From: Acanthochlamys bracteata
Lineage: Eukaryota > Streptophyta > Magnoliopsida > Pandanales > Velloziaceae
Assembly (NCBI GenBank): GCA_019914995.1
Contig: CM034126.1
Span: forward strand, 4,035,001 to 4,099,000
Length of the DNA: 64,000 nt
Direction: 5' to 3'
Below the pieces are notes generated by a model. That model ran no database searches, was not told the origin of the DNA, and saw nothing but the letters and a program-made list of their open reading frames with translations. Below, one piece after another: positions 35,654 to 48,073 of this stretch. Every line of letters begins with the position of its first letter. The stretch's first letter is position 1. Position numbers and translations under genes: made by a program.

Positions 35654-36540
35654 GCTCTAATACCATTTTAATTGGTTGATTGAATGAACATATATAAATA
35701 TAAATATATATAGATATAGAGACACTATTTTATTCCAATACTTTCATAATATTAGAAAACGTATATCTTAATAGACTTTAATAAATATTTGTGTATAATT
35801 AGATTATGATATAATTTATAACTAACTAGACTCATAGATTCATATCTGATAATGTAACATTTATTTCTGATATTCGAGCCCATATCGCAAAGTGAATATT
35901 ATAAACTCCCAACTTGTCACTTAGTGTATACAAGATATCAATTTCTAAAATCGTCATTAAGATGTTAGTAAGCTATGCTGTATTATCTGTTAAAAAGTTA
36001 AATAACTCATATATTTTTTAACACAAACTCTGATTGATGATTGGTGGTGTACAATGGGCCAATTGGTGAAAGCAATCATTGAGATAACATTACGATGGCG
36101 GTAATCGGCTACAGGATCGCGTTATTGCGATAAAAAATAAGATCAAAACAATGACGATTAGAGATAATACTGTACTGTACTGTGACAATTAGAAAAGTAC
36201 GATAGAGTAATGATGAAAAGCATAACTTTTAGAAATATATTTATTTGATTTGGAACTCTATAATTAGAATTTAAATCTTAGACGTCATAAATAGTCAATA
36301 TAGAATTAAATATACCTTCAACATCCACGTCGAATTACGAACAATTATAAAAAATTCAAATCTGATTATGGCATAAGAGCCACACATATTATTGTCGCAG
36401 GGTTATAAAGGCTAACTTCAACAGTATCGAAAAAATTTGAATTACGACGTAAGAACATAAAAGTCGAGTCTGAATTTAAAATAAATTAAAAAAAACAATG
36501 TAAAAAATATGAGAAAATTAAAATCAGCAAAGTGATGAAT
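35654..36540 (-). mobile_element. Degenerate LTR retroelement remnant, copy 1
   Basis: GCTCTAATACCA at 35654-35665 is the reverse complement of a TGGTATTAGAGC primer-binding site, next to an LTR-like region on its right. The region to about 36260 matches 37535-38830 in order: TTGATTGA, CACTATTTTATT, ATAATATTAGA, GATAATGTA, ACTCRYATAT and GGAGATAATA-like motifs. A further PBS-like GCTCTGATATCA lies at 36651-36662. No pol coding sequence could be read. Minus-strand, Copia-like by primer site only. Confidence 0.45.
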
Positions 36541-36662
36541 TTGATATCATATTAGAAAAGACATCCATATCAAAATTTATAATATTAAGTAGATGGGCAG
36601 TCTTTATAAGTACTAAAGTTCAAAATTATATAGACGATATAGAAAAAGCTGCTCTGATATCA

Positions 36663-37534
36663 TCTTAAATAAGATGGAAAGAGTTTTTTTTATAATCTTT
36701 TTCAAAAAACTTTTGGTCATATGTTATAAAACAAACAAAGTAAAGGAAAAAACTAGTCCTATAACAGAATCATAAAACTAATTAGATCAAGACCAACAAC
36801 TTACGACGCGCTATAAGGTTATGTACAACCAAATGAGTAAAAAATGAAAAGCAACAGTAGGAAAACTATAAATAGTAATAAATTTAAATGTTGTGATGCT
36901 CAAACCACTGTGTCCACTATACAAATCCATCTGGTGCAACTTTCGAACGGGAGCCGCATAAGAATGCTTGTCTTTATGCGAAACGCTTCCGCACGATAGA
37001 GCATTTTTCGGAATCTTATCTTCACCATTACAAGAGTCCATATTGATATAGAATTGTCTGAAATAACTCTTCTGTAAGCATTTTGATCGAAGGTTTCATA
37101 TGCTAGTGTTGCTGAAAGAGACAAACACTACTGCCCATAATTTCAAAAACACTTGCACATTGTAGAGTATTCATTGTGTATACTATTTTTATTATGTTGA
37201 CTTTTGTATCATGTTATAACTCATCCCAACGGCATGAGTTTTGGTTAAGATGAAAAGTCCAAGTTTTTTTTCCAAGTTTTTAGAAGTAATCATGAAAAAT
37301 GTATCACTTTTCATTATGAATTCTCATATTCTTTTTCTTTGAGGTGAAATTCATAAAATTATTTATAAGATAAGACTAAAAACACACATTAAAACAGAGC
37401 AGCATAAACTAATAATAAAAATTTATTTTTTATTAGACACAATTGCCAATGAAATCATATTAAATAAAGCGAATAACGTCTGTTGGAGTTGGTCATAATA
37501 AAAAAATAACATCGATAATTTATAATATTGCTAT
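36663..37534. other. Non-coding, possible gene fragment
   Basis: A patch of mixed composition (about 36890-37140) stands out from AT-rich surroundings. On the minus strand it gives short overlapping frames, but none with a recognisable motif. Possibly a captured gene fragment within retroelement DNA. Confidence 0.25.
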
Positions 37535-38830
37535 GCTCTGATACTATTTTGAATAAAATATATGAAGATTCTTTTTGCTTTAAAATAACAAGTAAAATAT
37601 AAAAATATAAAATATTATATTATTGATTGACTGAGTAATATACATAAGACATATATAAAAAGTCACTATTTTATTGAAATAATTTTTATAATATTAGATA
37701 GTCTGTATTTTTTTGGACTCTTAAATGAGCTTCTCATTAATCCATAATTATAAAACTCGAACCGGCCCGTCCGGGTCGATTCAGAAATCGTCGATTCGGA
37801 ACGTAAATCGGTCCGATTTATTATAAAACCGTTTATGCAATCGATCCGTTTCGACCCGTTCTGACCCGCTCCGATCCGGTGGATCCGCTCGTTCGGATCA
37901 AACCGGATTAAATTAAATTTTAAAAAATTTAAATTTGTGATATATTGATGCAAAATATAATTATTAGTAGCCTTATATTAAAATATAATATATAGTTTAG
38001 ATTTTATATTTGATGTGATAATACAAAAAAAAAGTTTGTTATATTTTATTTGTAAATATTTATTATTAGTAATTTTAAAGTTTTTATATTACTAATTTTG
38101 TTAAATTGTAAGAAAAATAACAAAATTATTTTAAAACAAAAAAATTCTTTTGAAATTTATTATTCAAAATATTTTTTTGTTTTTCTATATCTTTTTTGTT
38201 AGTTTATTTTTTCTTTTATGTCTTCTAATAAAGAAAAATTTATTATTATTTTTTTGAAATAATAAGCGTTCGCACGTCAACGCTTTAGTATTTTTTATAT
38301 GACGGTTCAATTTATTGACCCGACTGGTCAATCCGTGATCCGTTGATCCGGACAATTTTTCGGTTCAATGTCTGATCCGATTTTTATAACTATGCATTAA
38401 TCAGACGTCTATAGAGTTTCCAACTAATTGAAGTCTTTATACACTCTCATTTGATAATGTATTTCATTTATTTTTAATGCTCAATCTCAAGCTGGAGAGC
38501 GACTTTGTAAACTACCAAATTGTCAAAGTTTCTCTTTTTAAAAAATTTTATGAATATATCATATTGTTGTGCTAGCTTATCGGTTGAAGATATAAATAAC
38601 TCGCATATTCTTGTAATACAAACTCTAGTTGGCGATCGATAAAATAATGTGATCGAAAAGCAATCATAAATAAGATCGCCATAGTGGTGATTGGAGGTAG
38701 GATCACATTGTGATCATAGAGGAAAAGATCCGATAGTGATGGTTGGAGATAATATCGCACTGTAACGATCAAAGAAACATAGCGGAGCAATGACTGAAGC
38801 AGTAAAATAGCGAACCAACTTAGATCATAA
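37535..38830 (-). mobile_element. Degenerate LTR retroelement remnant, copy 2 (interrupted)
   Basis: PBS-like GCTCTGATACTA at 37535-37546, followed by the same LTR-like motifs as copy 1. The element is split at 37743-38394 by a non-autonomous hAT insertion. Sequence resumes after the insertion with motifs matching copy 1 (GATAATGTA, then TAACTCGCATAT, then GATCGCCATAGTGGTGATTG). Confidence 0.45.
37743..38394 (+). mobile_element. Non-autonomous hAT-like element, copy 1
   Basis: 652 bp with inverted ends CATAATTATAAAA (left) and TTTTTATAACTATG (right). Exact 8-bp target duplications CATTAATC flank it at 37735-37742 and 38395-38402. The outer parts are rich in CGG and CCG phrases and the centre is AT-rich and non-coding. 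The 8-bp duplication is typical of hAT elements. A relative in the opposite orientation lies at 51047-51843. It sits inside an older retroelement. Confidence 0.85.
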
Positions 38831-39624
38831 TAGTTAAAATTTGAAGCTTAGCAATATTAAATAGTAAGTGCTGGAGTAAATTAATTTTAACATTCATACC
38901 AATTACACAGAATGATATAACAAAACAAATCCGACTTACTGTATAAGATTAATCTGAATTATTAATAAATAATATGAAAATCAAGTCGGAGTTATTGTAT
39001 ACGGATGAAATTAAAAAATCTTCGAGGAAAAGAAAGGATGGAGAAGAAAATAAGATACCTAAGTTTGAAATACTGGCGCAAAGCATCACTGACAAGAAGC
39101 CGCCTACGGTAGAAAAAATTGATGTAGCTTTTCCCTATGTTGTACTTGCCACTAAGGATCTGATTATGCTCCCCTGCATACGTACGTAAAGTACCCAAAG
39201 CGGCTGTGCAAGGAGAGTATAGCAGCATTATGATATTTATGTTATTTCGAAATTTTTTTATAGTTTTAGTAATTATTTATACTATTTTACAGAAAAGTTT
39301 TAATTCTAAAAATTATAAATAAGTTATATAGTATAATATATTTATTTGTTTATATTATAAATGAATATCACTATAAGTAGCCCGGAACTTTCGTTTTGAC
39401 TTTCTTTTGAAAGACAACATTACCAATTCCTTGGTCTCCTCTTCTGCTCCTGAACTAACAGCATCCTAACGCACTCACTAAATTCCAAACACTTACACAG
39501 AACAAGAATTAAACAACCATAAAAGAAAATCAAAGTAACTACATTCAGAAACAAATCTTTAAAAAGTGAGAAACACGCGCGCACACACACGTACACACGC
39601 ACCCCTATTTTCAGAAATTAATGC
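38831..39624. other. Intergenic and GRF 3' flank
   Basis: AT-rich. One 70-codon plus-strand frame at 38974 is without motifs. No gene recognised. Confidence 0.4.
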
Positions 39625-40570
39625 TCAAGATGGGCCTGTTTTACAAGCAGTGCTGCTGCTGCTGCCAATGGTGGAAGAGAAACCTAGTCTCGGTGGAGAC
39701 ACGCTGCTGTTCCTTGCTGTGCTATAAGTGCTGGTTCGGCCGGGCACAAGCTGGAGTGCAGCATTTGGGACGGCAATGGAGATCGGGGATGAAGCAGCAG
39801 CTGTAGTAGTGTTATAGGCGGCTGCTGTGGTTGCGATGGCTCCTGCTGTTGGTTCCACAGGCTTTCTTGAACGGCTTCTGCCACGGTGCATGTGTCGCTC
39901 ACAGTATTTTTGATCTGGCACCACGTCTCTTGAGCACCGCCACTTCTTGCCATCCGTTCTCCTACAACGTCCGGGCTCTGGCTCCAAGCTGTTTCTGTAG
40001 CCGAAGCACAAGCTCCCGTATCCCATAACTGACAATTATTTTCTCATTCGTCAAAGGCCAAAGACCAAAACGTGATCAACAACAACATAGAAAAGCAGTA
40101 AACAATACTTACAAGAAGGGTACTGAGTGTAGGCGGAAGTAGGATAAGTAGCAGAGGCAACGCTCTTCCAAATAGGAAGAACAAGATGGAGTGGAACAGG
40201 GACACCAGCAATCATGTATTTGAATATCAGAGCTTGGTGCTCAAGCTCTTGTAGTTGAAGAAAAGTGAACCCTGACCTTTCACTCCTAGCCGAACAAACT
40301 TGTACTGTTCCTCCTGAGATGCCGAGCTCTAGACCCAAACCCAACGAAGAAGACGACAGCGGTGGTGGTGCTGCCATGGTCACAAGCCCTGTGTTTCATT
40401 CAATAAACGACAGTACCATTAGCGCCAACTAGCAAAGAAGAAAGAAAAGATAGAATGAGAAGGAAACTAATTAATGATTGACCTGCTGTATCATGATCTG
40501 GAGAAAGGCGAGGAGCTTTGGACGGTGGTGGGAGCGAACTCTGGCGCTGGTGCTCTATTTTGTCATCCAT
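39625..40570 (-). CDS. GRF: Growth-regulating factor (GRF) transcription factor
   Basis: Three exons, 40570-40483, 40388-40113 and 40028-39625; 255 residues, phases consistent. It has a QLQ domain at about 70-105 ([20 protein letters not shown]), which binds the co-activator GIF/ANGUSTIFOLIA3. The WRC domain is at about 137-180 ([18 protein letters not shown], with Cys/His residues to [17 protein letters not shown]) and serves DNA binding and nuclear import. A miR396 target site overlaps the codons for RSRKPVE. The C-terminal region is short (75 residues) and Ser/Thr/Ala-rich, without the TQL or FFD motifs of longer GRFs. The size is like Arabidopsis GRF6-type members, but the paralogue cannot be named. 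GRFs promote cell proliferation in leaves and roots. ATG 40570 is the first in frame. Confidence 0.94.
39853..39873 (-). promoter_or_regulatory. miR396 target site in GRF mRNA
   Basis: The minus strand reads CGTTCAAGAAAGC followed by CTGTGGAA, the conserved miR396 target in GRF genes, with the usual bulge position. It lies at the end of the WRC coding region. It predicts post-transcriptional repression by miR396. Confidence 0.92.
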
Positions 40571-40802
40571 TAGTTTCTTCGATGCAACGAAACAGAGCAA
40601 AAAGCTCCGAGGAACTTTGGATTTTGGTCGACTTTGGCAAAGTTATACTAGAGTTGTTATCATAATTAGACTGACTACACACTTCAGAGGATTAACTTTT
40701 TATAAGATTCCTGCAGTTTTAAGTAGTCCTTGGAGAGCAGTGGTTCCCTTTTGACTCGAGACCAAACAAGCAAAAATTGGTGAAAGAAACATTTGAGATT
40801 TC

Positions 40803-40831
40803 GATTTATAGTATAACAAGAGAGAGAGAGA
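40803..40831 (-). promoter_or_regulatory. GRF promoter: TC repeat and TATA box
   Basis: On the minus strand (TC)6 (40820-40831) lies just upstream of a TATA-like CTATAAATC (about 40804-40812), some 235 bp before the GRF start codon. GA/TC repeats are the known binding sites of BPC factors, one of which is encoded 26 kb away. Any link is speculation. Confidence 0.45.
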
Positions 40832-41090
40832 TTAGGCATGCAACAAATGGGACAGAGAGGGTACGGCGTGAGCAGTGAAAGTCTTCTGACATTTTGCCAG
40901 TCTTTTTGTTTTGTTGCTTTTTCGTCATGTTCCTTCTCTGATTCTCTCTCAATGTACTACTGTCTTGTTTGTTGCTTTGAAGATGTATTTCAACTTTAAT
41001 TAACCACGTATCCACGCGTGTATAGCGTATGTATGTAAACCCGTGTATAGTGTATGTATGTATACCCATCAATAGATTAAGAACTTCTTT

Positions 41091-41805
41091 GGGATTGCAT
41101 TTTTTCTACAATATTTTTTAATTTTTTAGTACATATTTTATAAATATTTAAAAATTTTATTTAAATTTAAAAAATGTAAAAATTTTACTTAGCATATTTT
41201 TATTTTTCTAAAAGTAAAAAATAAAAATTTATTTTTCAAAAACTTTTTTTATTTTAAAAATTTTCTATTTTATAAATACTTTCGCTCCTAACATTTACAA
41301 AGATCCCAGAGCTGGGAAGAACGTCATGGTTGGATGTTAGACGCACGTTTCACTTATTTATTTCATGGCTAAGGTTTCAAATTGCCTCTATTTGGAATGT
41401 CTAGTCTTTCGAGGAGAGGAGAGGTCGTGTCGACACATTTTGTAGAATTATTACAGTTATAAACTATCACATGTATTTTGGATATTTCTTTAACATTTTA
41501 ATTTTACAGTTTACTTAAAGCCGTATTTACAAAATATTTTCAAATTTTTAAGTTTTCAAACTATAATTTTTGGCCCACTTTGTATTAAGAGTACGTTTAA
41601 TAGTACTTATAAAATAAAATTTTTTTAAAATAATATATATTTTTATTTTTTTTAAAAATAAAAATATGTAACAAAAAATTTCGTTATATAAAATTTTATT
41701 TCTATTTTTTAAATTTTTAAATAAAATTTTTAAATAATTATAAAATATATATTAAAATATATAAAATAAAAAAATTTAAAAAAACTTATTAAAAAATGCA
41801 ATCCC
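41091..41805. repeat. Inverted family A repeats with 15-bp identical ends
   Basis: GGGATTGCATTTTTT at 41091-41105 is exactly inverted at 41791-41805. AT-rich arms run inward from both ends (to about 41280, and from about 41600). The middle 300 bp is unrelated. This may be one element with long inverted ends or two facing copies. Confidence 0.65.
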
Positions 41806-44239
41806 AGGCGCTCCTGTAATCCCACTCATATACTCTCCTTCGTTCATTTTTTTTTTCTTCTTCCTCATTTTTTAATCTTTTAAACATTTTAAACAATTAA
41901 TTCTATCAAAATTATTTTTCAGTCTAAAAAAATATTTATACTTTCTTCCTCACTTCTAATTTATAAAATATTTTCTTAAAAGTTAATCTATTTTAATATA
42001 ATTGGTCTTTTAAAATATTTTTCAGTTTCTTTTATTCTAATCTCTTTTAAGTACTTTGCTTAAAAATTATTTTTTAAATACACTATTTAAATAAATAACT
42101 AAACATTTTTTTAAATTTAGAATTTATAAATATAAAATATTCTTTATTTGGGTACATAATTATTTTTTTATTTGGAAGTACTCATGGTATTATTTTTTAT
42201 TTAAAAATTTTTTCACATTGTTCAGTAAATTTTCTGCATATATATATATAAAGTTAAAAAGTGCAGCTCTTTTTAAAAAATATTTCAAATTAGAAAAAAC
42301 AAAAATCTTACCATAAGCACATAAATTATCTCAGTATACAGTGTTAGAAACTAATTTAATTACTATAGTGAAACAAAATACAACATCTTATAACTAAAGG
42401 ACCCTCGGTAATAATGAAGTAAACTAAGAGGTCGGTATTAGATGGGATGGTAAGTGAATACTTACTGCCAATGGCATGAAAGTTAGCCCAGATAGGGACC
42501 ATTTGACAAAAGCTTTATTTTTTTTGCTCAATTATATTTGCTTGTGTGACCATTGATGGGTTTAATCTTAGCTGAGCTGTATATTCCCTTCGTTGTTATT
42601 TGTTTTATGCAAGAGAAGGAGAAAACCAAAATAATGAGTAACAGTACACGGTGGGGCAAAGCGAATTAACGTCGAAGTCAGTCATCTTTGTTTGAGTACA
42701 GCAGAGACAGGTTAGTTTTGTCAGTTTAGGGCTTTGCTGTGACCGAGAAGCGCAGCACCCCATGCTCATGCGGCCATCTCGCTCTTAGCGTTCCAATGAC
42801 GTGGTCGCCCACACCACGGACTCATTGCATGAATGACGAATTTGAAAAGATAAGATAGGAAGAGGCCGGATGGGCTTAAGGTGTAATGTTATATAACGAG
42901 AGAGAGAGCTTTGGAGACTATTTACGGCGCATAGCTTTGGAGATTCTATTTAGGGTACATTTTAAATACATACAAATGGGTTTTACGAAAGTTAAATATA
43001 AAAAAATGAAATTTTTTTAAAAAAAGATTAAAAATAAAGTTAATTTTTTTATTTTAATTATGTTTTGAAGTGAGTTGAAATTAAGTTTATTTTTTATTTT
43101 TTAAAATAGATTGGGAGTGAGGTATAGTAAGTTGAAGTATAATTTTGAATTTTATTTATATTTAAATATTCATCTGTTTAAAATTTTAATTTCTAGTGAA
43201 AAAAATTGAGCATCTAATATCTGAAACATGCTCTTCCTCTGAGTAAAGATAAGATGGCCTATTTATAATTGTCGTTCAGCAAACAAGCGTAGATGGTATT
43301 GAAGTAAATCAGGTATCATTCGAGAATGTTAAAACTTAAAAAGTGTCTTTGCACATATGCGTTCGTCCTAGCGTTAATCTTAATTGGGATCCATCATTCC
43401 ATGATTTCTAGGGGAAATGAGGCATTGCAATGAGTTGGTATAACGAGAAGAGCAAATGCCATCTCAGGAAATGAGAGCAACCTATGTATAGTACAATGTT
43501 GAGGCCAGATAATGATGCCTTTAAGTGGCTATTGTTTCAAGTGAACTATGGTGTGTGCTGATGAGTTGTTATCTTAAAGATTATTAATGATAAAGATCCT
43601 TCCTGTTGCACTGGCAATTCGGTGGCAGCTAGAATAAATCAACAGAAGTGCATGAGTCTCTGAATCTAATCCAACCAGTAATTTTGTTTTTTAATATAAA
43701 TAACTAAGAAAATATTTAAAAGTACTTATTAAAAAGAAGATTTTTTGAAAAAATTCTGTAAATATTTTAAAATTTTTATTGATAAACATAAAATAAAAAA
43801 TTAGAATAAAAAAAAAGTTCTCTATATATCGACTAATTCTTTGAATAATTACTTCCAACCCTTATGAACAAAACTAATTCCTATAAAACGAACATAATCT
43901 GTTATTTATTGATTGATTTGTTTGTTTTACTGAAATCCAACTAAATGTTCACGCAAAAGAAAGATAGTCGTTATGACTTCAAAGTTGAAAAACAAGTTTT
44001 ATGTTGCTCTAGGGAAGGAAAAAGCTTAACATCGAATACTTCCTTCTGTCTTTAGAGTTGGCAAATGGCAGTGATCTTACAAATAACTCTCAATATTTTT
44101 TCATCCATAATAAGCACTTTTCTCGTGCGCATGCAGTCACATCCTAGTCCAGCCTACGAACAAGTAGATGCCTTCGTATTATGTGTTCCCTCCGAGCAAT
44201 TTAAAGTTAAAATAAACGCTTCGGAAAATTTAGAAATAA

Positions 44240-44455
44240 TATTGAAATAATTTTTTAAAAAAAGATTTTATTTTTTAAAAAAATAAGCTTTATTTTTTAT
44301 CTCAAAATAAATAATAAAAATAAATAATAAAAAATTTTATTATCTAAATTTTTTTAAATTTTTAAATAAAATTTTTAAATACTTTAAAAAATATATTAAA
44401 AAATATTTAAAAATATAAAAAATATAAAAAAAGATTATTTTAAAAGTAATTAATG
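44240..44455. repeat. AT-rich dispersed repeat (family A)
   Basis: Reverse-oriented copy ending AATGTCAAATGCCTCC, comparable to the GATGCCAAATGCACCC end near 17050. Confidence 0.5.
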
Positions 44456-45399
44456 TCAAATGCCTCCGAACGCTTCTGTCCCGCTCGAAATGATCAAAAT
44501 TAAGTGTCCTGTTTGCATGATCATAACAAGGTGATGCCACAAAGAACTCTTTTTGATTCCCTTAGAAAACTGTTCCATTTGAATACACAACCAATTGTCT
44601 AGCGATTAAGTACTTCCATACAGTAATATTCCACCTTTTCTATTTGCATTCTTTCAAGTCTCATTGTTTATAATGCTAGCAAAACTAAACCCCTAACAAC
44701 TGCCTTGGAAAATTTGATCTAATACAAATAATGGGCGATTTTATATATACAACCCAAAATATAACCTATTATCCAAACATGCCCTCAAATGTGATGGATT
44801 TACAGTACGCCACTAATTGGGGCGCAGGCGCTTTTCTGTACAAGAAATTATATAAATAAAAGGAACTGAAAGAAAAAGCTTCTTCTTATTCTTTTACTTT
44901 CCATTTCACACCCTTCTTTTCTGGGTTTTCCAGCTGTGTGACGAATGATCTACCGTTTTTACAAATCACATCCTAAAATTAACCGTTGAATAAGTTTTCA
45001 AACTTCATAGGTAACCGTCAAAATTGAAACCTTCCAGCGCAGCGCATGGATTGGAGACAACTCAAATGGCCCCGCTAAGCTCTCTGAACACGGCCCACCA
45101 CCATAAAAGGCCTTAACCATGTTACACGCACCTGCGGTTATCTACAACCTGGACCGACTTTTTCAGAACTTTGTCAAAGTAGTCCTCCAATTATCACTTT
45201 CATAATAGGCTAACAGCAATTTGATACGACTCAATTGTGCATTAAAACTAATTCGAGAGGGATGACTGTGCAAAGTTTGCCATTTTTATTCACTAGTCCG
45301 TAGACTCGCCGGCTTCTACCCTTCGCTTACTTCTAAACCCTACTCTGTTTTGTTCCCACTGACCACTACTCTGAGAGAAGAAGTGAACCAGCGGCAGGT

Positions 45400-46689
45400 A
45401 TGGCCGCTAAGCAGCAGCTTGCATTGTTGATGCCCATGTTGGTGGTGATCTGCGCGGTGACTCCGGCAACGGCACACAACATTACGGCGGTGCTTGAAAA
45501 GTTCCCAGATTACAGTGTGTACAACGGGTACTTAACCCAAACCAAGGTTGCCGACGAGATCAACTCTCGAGAGACGGTAACCTGCCTCGTCCTGAATAAC
45601 GGCGCTATGAACGCTCTGGCGGCGAACCATACGCTAGCCGGCCTGAAGAACGCTCTCCGTCTCCTTACGTTGCTTGATTACTTCGACACTAAGAAACTCC
45701 ACGACCTCCCCCATGGCACAACGCTCACTACTACTCTTCTTCAAACCACCGGCAACGCTCCCGGCCAGCTTGGCTTCGTCAACATTACTAATCTCCGTGG
45801 CGGCCGTGTTGCGTTCGCCTCCGCTGCGCCCGGTTCAAAGGCAGTATCAGATTTCACTAAATCTGTGAAGCAGATCCCTTACACTCTCTCCGTTCTGGAA
45901 ATCTCGGCACCGGTTACGTTCTCCGGTTTATTCGATGCAGATCAATCTGCTAACCTGACTCAAGTCCTAATCAAAGCCGGATGCAAGACTTTTGCTTCCT
46001 TGCTCGAGTCCTCCGGCGTGCTCAAGATGTTTCAGGATGCCATGGGCAAGGGAATCACAATTCTTGCACCGAATGATGAAGCGTTCAAAGCTCGTGGCGT
46101 TCCCAGTCTTGATTCGCTCTCCAGCGCTGAAACAGTCACACTGCTTCAGTACCATGCCCTGCCGTCTTACACACCGAAAGACACGCTGAAGGTTGCCAAA
46201 GGTCCAATCCCAACTATGGCTTCCAGCGCTGCCGGGAAATATGACATCTCCGTGACATCACGCGGAGATGATGTATCAATCGATACCGGCGTTGATACTT
46301 CCCGTGTTGCAAGTACGGTGCTTGATTCAACTCCCCTTTGCGTTCTCACCGTCGATAGTGTGCTTCTGCCAGCGGAGTTGTTCGGCAAAGGTCCAGCATC
46401 GGCACCCGGACCCGGTGGGCCTGCACCGTCGTTACCACCTGGACCGGCTGCCGGAGAGGCACCTACTCCGGCTCCGAATTCCGCTAAGGCTCCTGCAGCA
46501 GTGATGGCTTCACCACCGGCTCCACCAGCCGAGACTCCTGGTGAATCACCGGCGGATTCACCAGGGCCTACCGCTGATAATAAGACAGCAGCAGATAACA
46601 ATGGAGATGCTGCAGGAAGGTCGTTATCTTTCCCCGCCGCTGTGGTTGCGGCGGTCGCCAGCGCATTGATGATGGGATCCAGTTTGTGA
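45400..46689 (+). CDS. FLA10: Fasciclin-like arabinogalactan protein (FLA8/FLA10 type)
   Basis: A single exon of 429 residues. A signal peptide (about 1-25, ending ATA-H) is followed by HNITAVLEKFPDYS. Two fasciclin domains lie at about 26-165 (H1-type TVTCLVLNNGAMNAL, H2-type GKHxL-like region, then TTLLQTTGNAPGQLGFVNI) and about 190-325 (GITILAPNDEAFKARGVPSL and YHALPSYTPKDTL). A Pro/Ala/Ser-rich arabinogalactan region spans about 330-395 (PAP, PSP and APAP repeats). A C-terminal hydrophobic stretch (about 405-429) signals a GPI anchor. N-glycosylation sites include NIT, NHT and NLT. Such proteins sit at the plasma membrane/cell wall and affect wall architecture and adhesion. Overall pattern is group C (FLA1/2/8/10); I place it nearest FLA8/10. 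GC content is clearly above surroundings. Confidence 0.94.
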   Translation: MAAKQQLALLMPMLVVICAVTPATAHNITAVLEKFPDYSVYNGYLTQTKVADEINSRETVTCLVLNNGAMNALAANHTLAGLKNALRLLTLLDYFDTKKLHDLPHGTTLTTTLLQTTGNAPGQLGFVNITNLRGGRVAFASAAPGSKAVSDFTKSVKQIPYTLSVLEISAPVTFSGLFDADQSANLTQVLIKAGCKTFASLLESSGVLKMFQDAMGKGITILAPNDEAFKARGVPSLDSLSSAETVTLLQYHALPSYTPKDTLKVAKGPIPTMASSAAGKYDISVTSRGDDVSIDTGVDTSRVASTVLDSTPLCVLTVDSVLLPAELFGKGPASAPGPGGPAPSLPPGPAAGEAPTPAPNSAKAPAAVMASPPAPPAETPGESPADSPGPTADNKTAADNNGDAAGRSLSFPAAVVAAVASALMMGSSL

Positions 46690-48073
46690 GAGCGTTTGGT
46701 TTCTTTTTGGAATTTTTTGGTTCTCTTTTGGGTATGTGGCTAAATTGATTGGAGAGATTTTCGGTTGTGAGCTGTTGGTTTAATGAACTTGGACTGTGCT
46801 TTGAAGTTTTCTGGTGTTATTTATCTTACATTAGTCTCTGCTTCGAGATCTGTTTTATGACTTTTATCTGCAGTATTTAGTTAATTAATTTACTTAATCA
46901 CTCGCTTCTCTTCCTACTAATTTTCCTTTAGACGGATATCGTCAATCTCTAATAAGACTCGTGTTTATTTGATTAATTGTTTAAAAGCAGTTTTGTGGTG
47001 TTTACAAAGAATAAGAAAATTGGAGAAGTTTGAGGGTGTTGGGAAACGGGAATGGGAGCGAAAGCAGCAGCAGAAGCAGGTGGGGGTGGCGTGGGAGGCC
47101 ATGTGCGGCGGCAGCGCTTCAACTGCGGTCTCTTTTATTTGGTTCGTGTTGGAGTTGTGTAACAAAAAGGTAAGCTATGTTCTTGGTGTTGTTTTCTTTC
47201 TCTTTGTGGCCCAGCTCTAGATCTTGTGAGCGTTGGTGTGGGAGATCTTCTGCTTCTAGCGCAAAACCCATCAGAGGCTCCAGATTTTAAGTTCTTACGC
47301 GTTTTAATTAGTAGTTCGAATTTTAATATTATTTATATCAATTTTTTCAATTAAAATTTAACTTTAATTTTATTTTATATAATTTAATTATCATTTTAAA
47401 TTTTATTTTTATAAAATTTTATTTTTAATTAAAATTTAGTTTTATAAAACTTATTTTTATAAAATTTAATTTTATATAATTAACATATGACCTAAGTTTC
47501 CCAAACTGAATGCTTGCGCGGCGCAGCGGGTTTGGTTACCGAGTTTTGATCATGTCTAGTTATGATTTGAGAAGTTTTGAATGTTGAGGAATGATGCCCT
47601 TCATTCTCAAGCTACAGTTCTCATTCTAACCGTTTGTATGACATTACGGCAATTAAGCTCTTCAAATTTTGCAAAAACGAACAAATAAAATTAACAAAAT
47701 TTATAAATTATAAAATTTTTTAAAATTATTTTCATCAAAAGTTCGGAAAAAATTCGATTTGATATTTTCAATTAAGTTAAAATTTTATTGATATGTTTAT
47801 GATTTATATTTTTTATATCTAATTATAGTGATAGAATTTAAACTTTTTTACGGTACTTTATTTTGATAGATATGCGTCAATATATATCTAAAATAGCAAT
47901 CTGTGTATATCTTTTTTCATAAATTCACTTACATTTTTAAAATATTAAATAATTTAAATATTATCAAATTTTATTAAATTCTAAAAAATTTCTGAAATAT
48001 AAAATATAAATAAGCAGCGCCGAACACACACACTCGAATAATCGATCTTCCACGGTGACCAGAAATCCCAACC
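46690..48073. other. Intergenic, no gene supported
   Basis: Includes the FLA 3' untranslated region. A GC-richer patch at 46990-47270 gives short frames on both strands but no recognisable product. AT-rich DNA follows at 47310-47480 and 47690-48005. Confidence 0.4.

Larger units (their letters stand above)
40840..45399. other. Long AT-rich intergenic region
   Basis: No gene recognised. Contains family A repeats (41091-41805, about 43690-43830 and 44240-44455) and a diverged family B-like stretch (about 42945-43235). A unique GC-richer patch at 42690-42880 has no protein frame. Confidence 0.5.

Noticed and set aside
38974..39189. 71-codon lysine-rich frame
   Set aside because: Lies in retroelement debris; no motif or splice context.
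46167..46601. 144-codon frame antisense to FLA
   Set aside because: GC-rich shadow of the FLA coding region.
46969..47220. 83-codon frame after FLA
   Set aside because: GC-richer than surroundings, but the translation has no recognisable domain and both strands give equally unconvincing frames.
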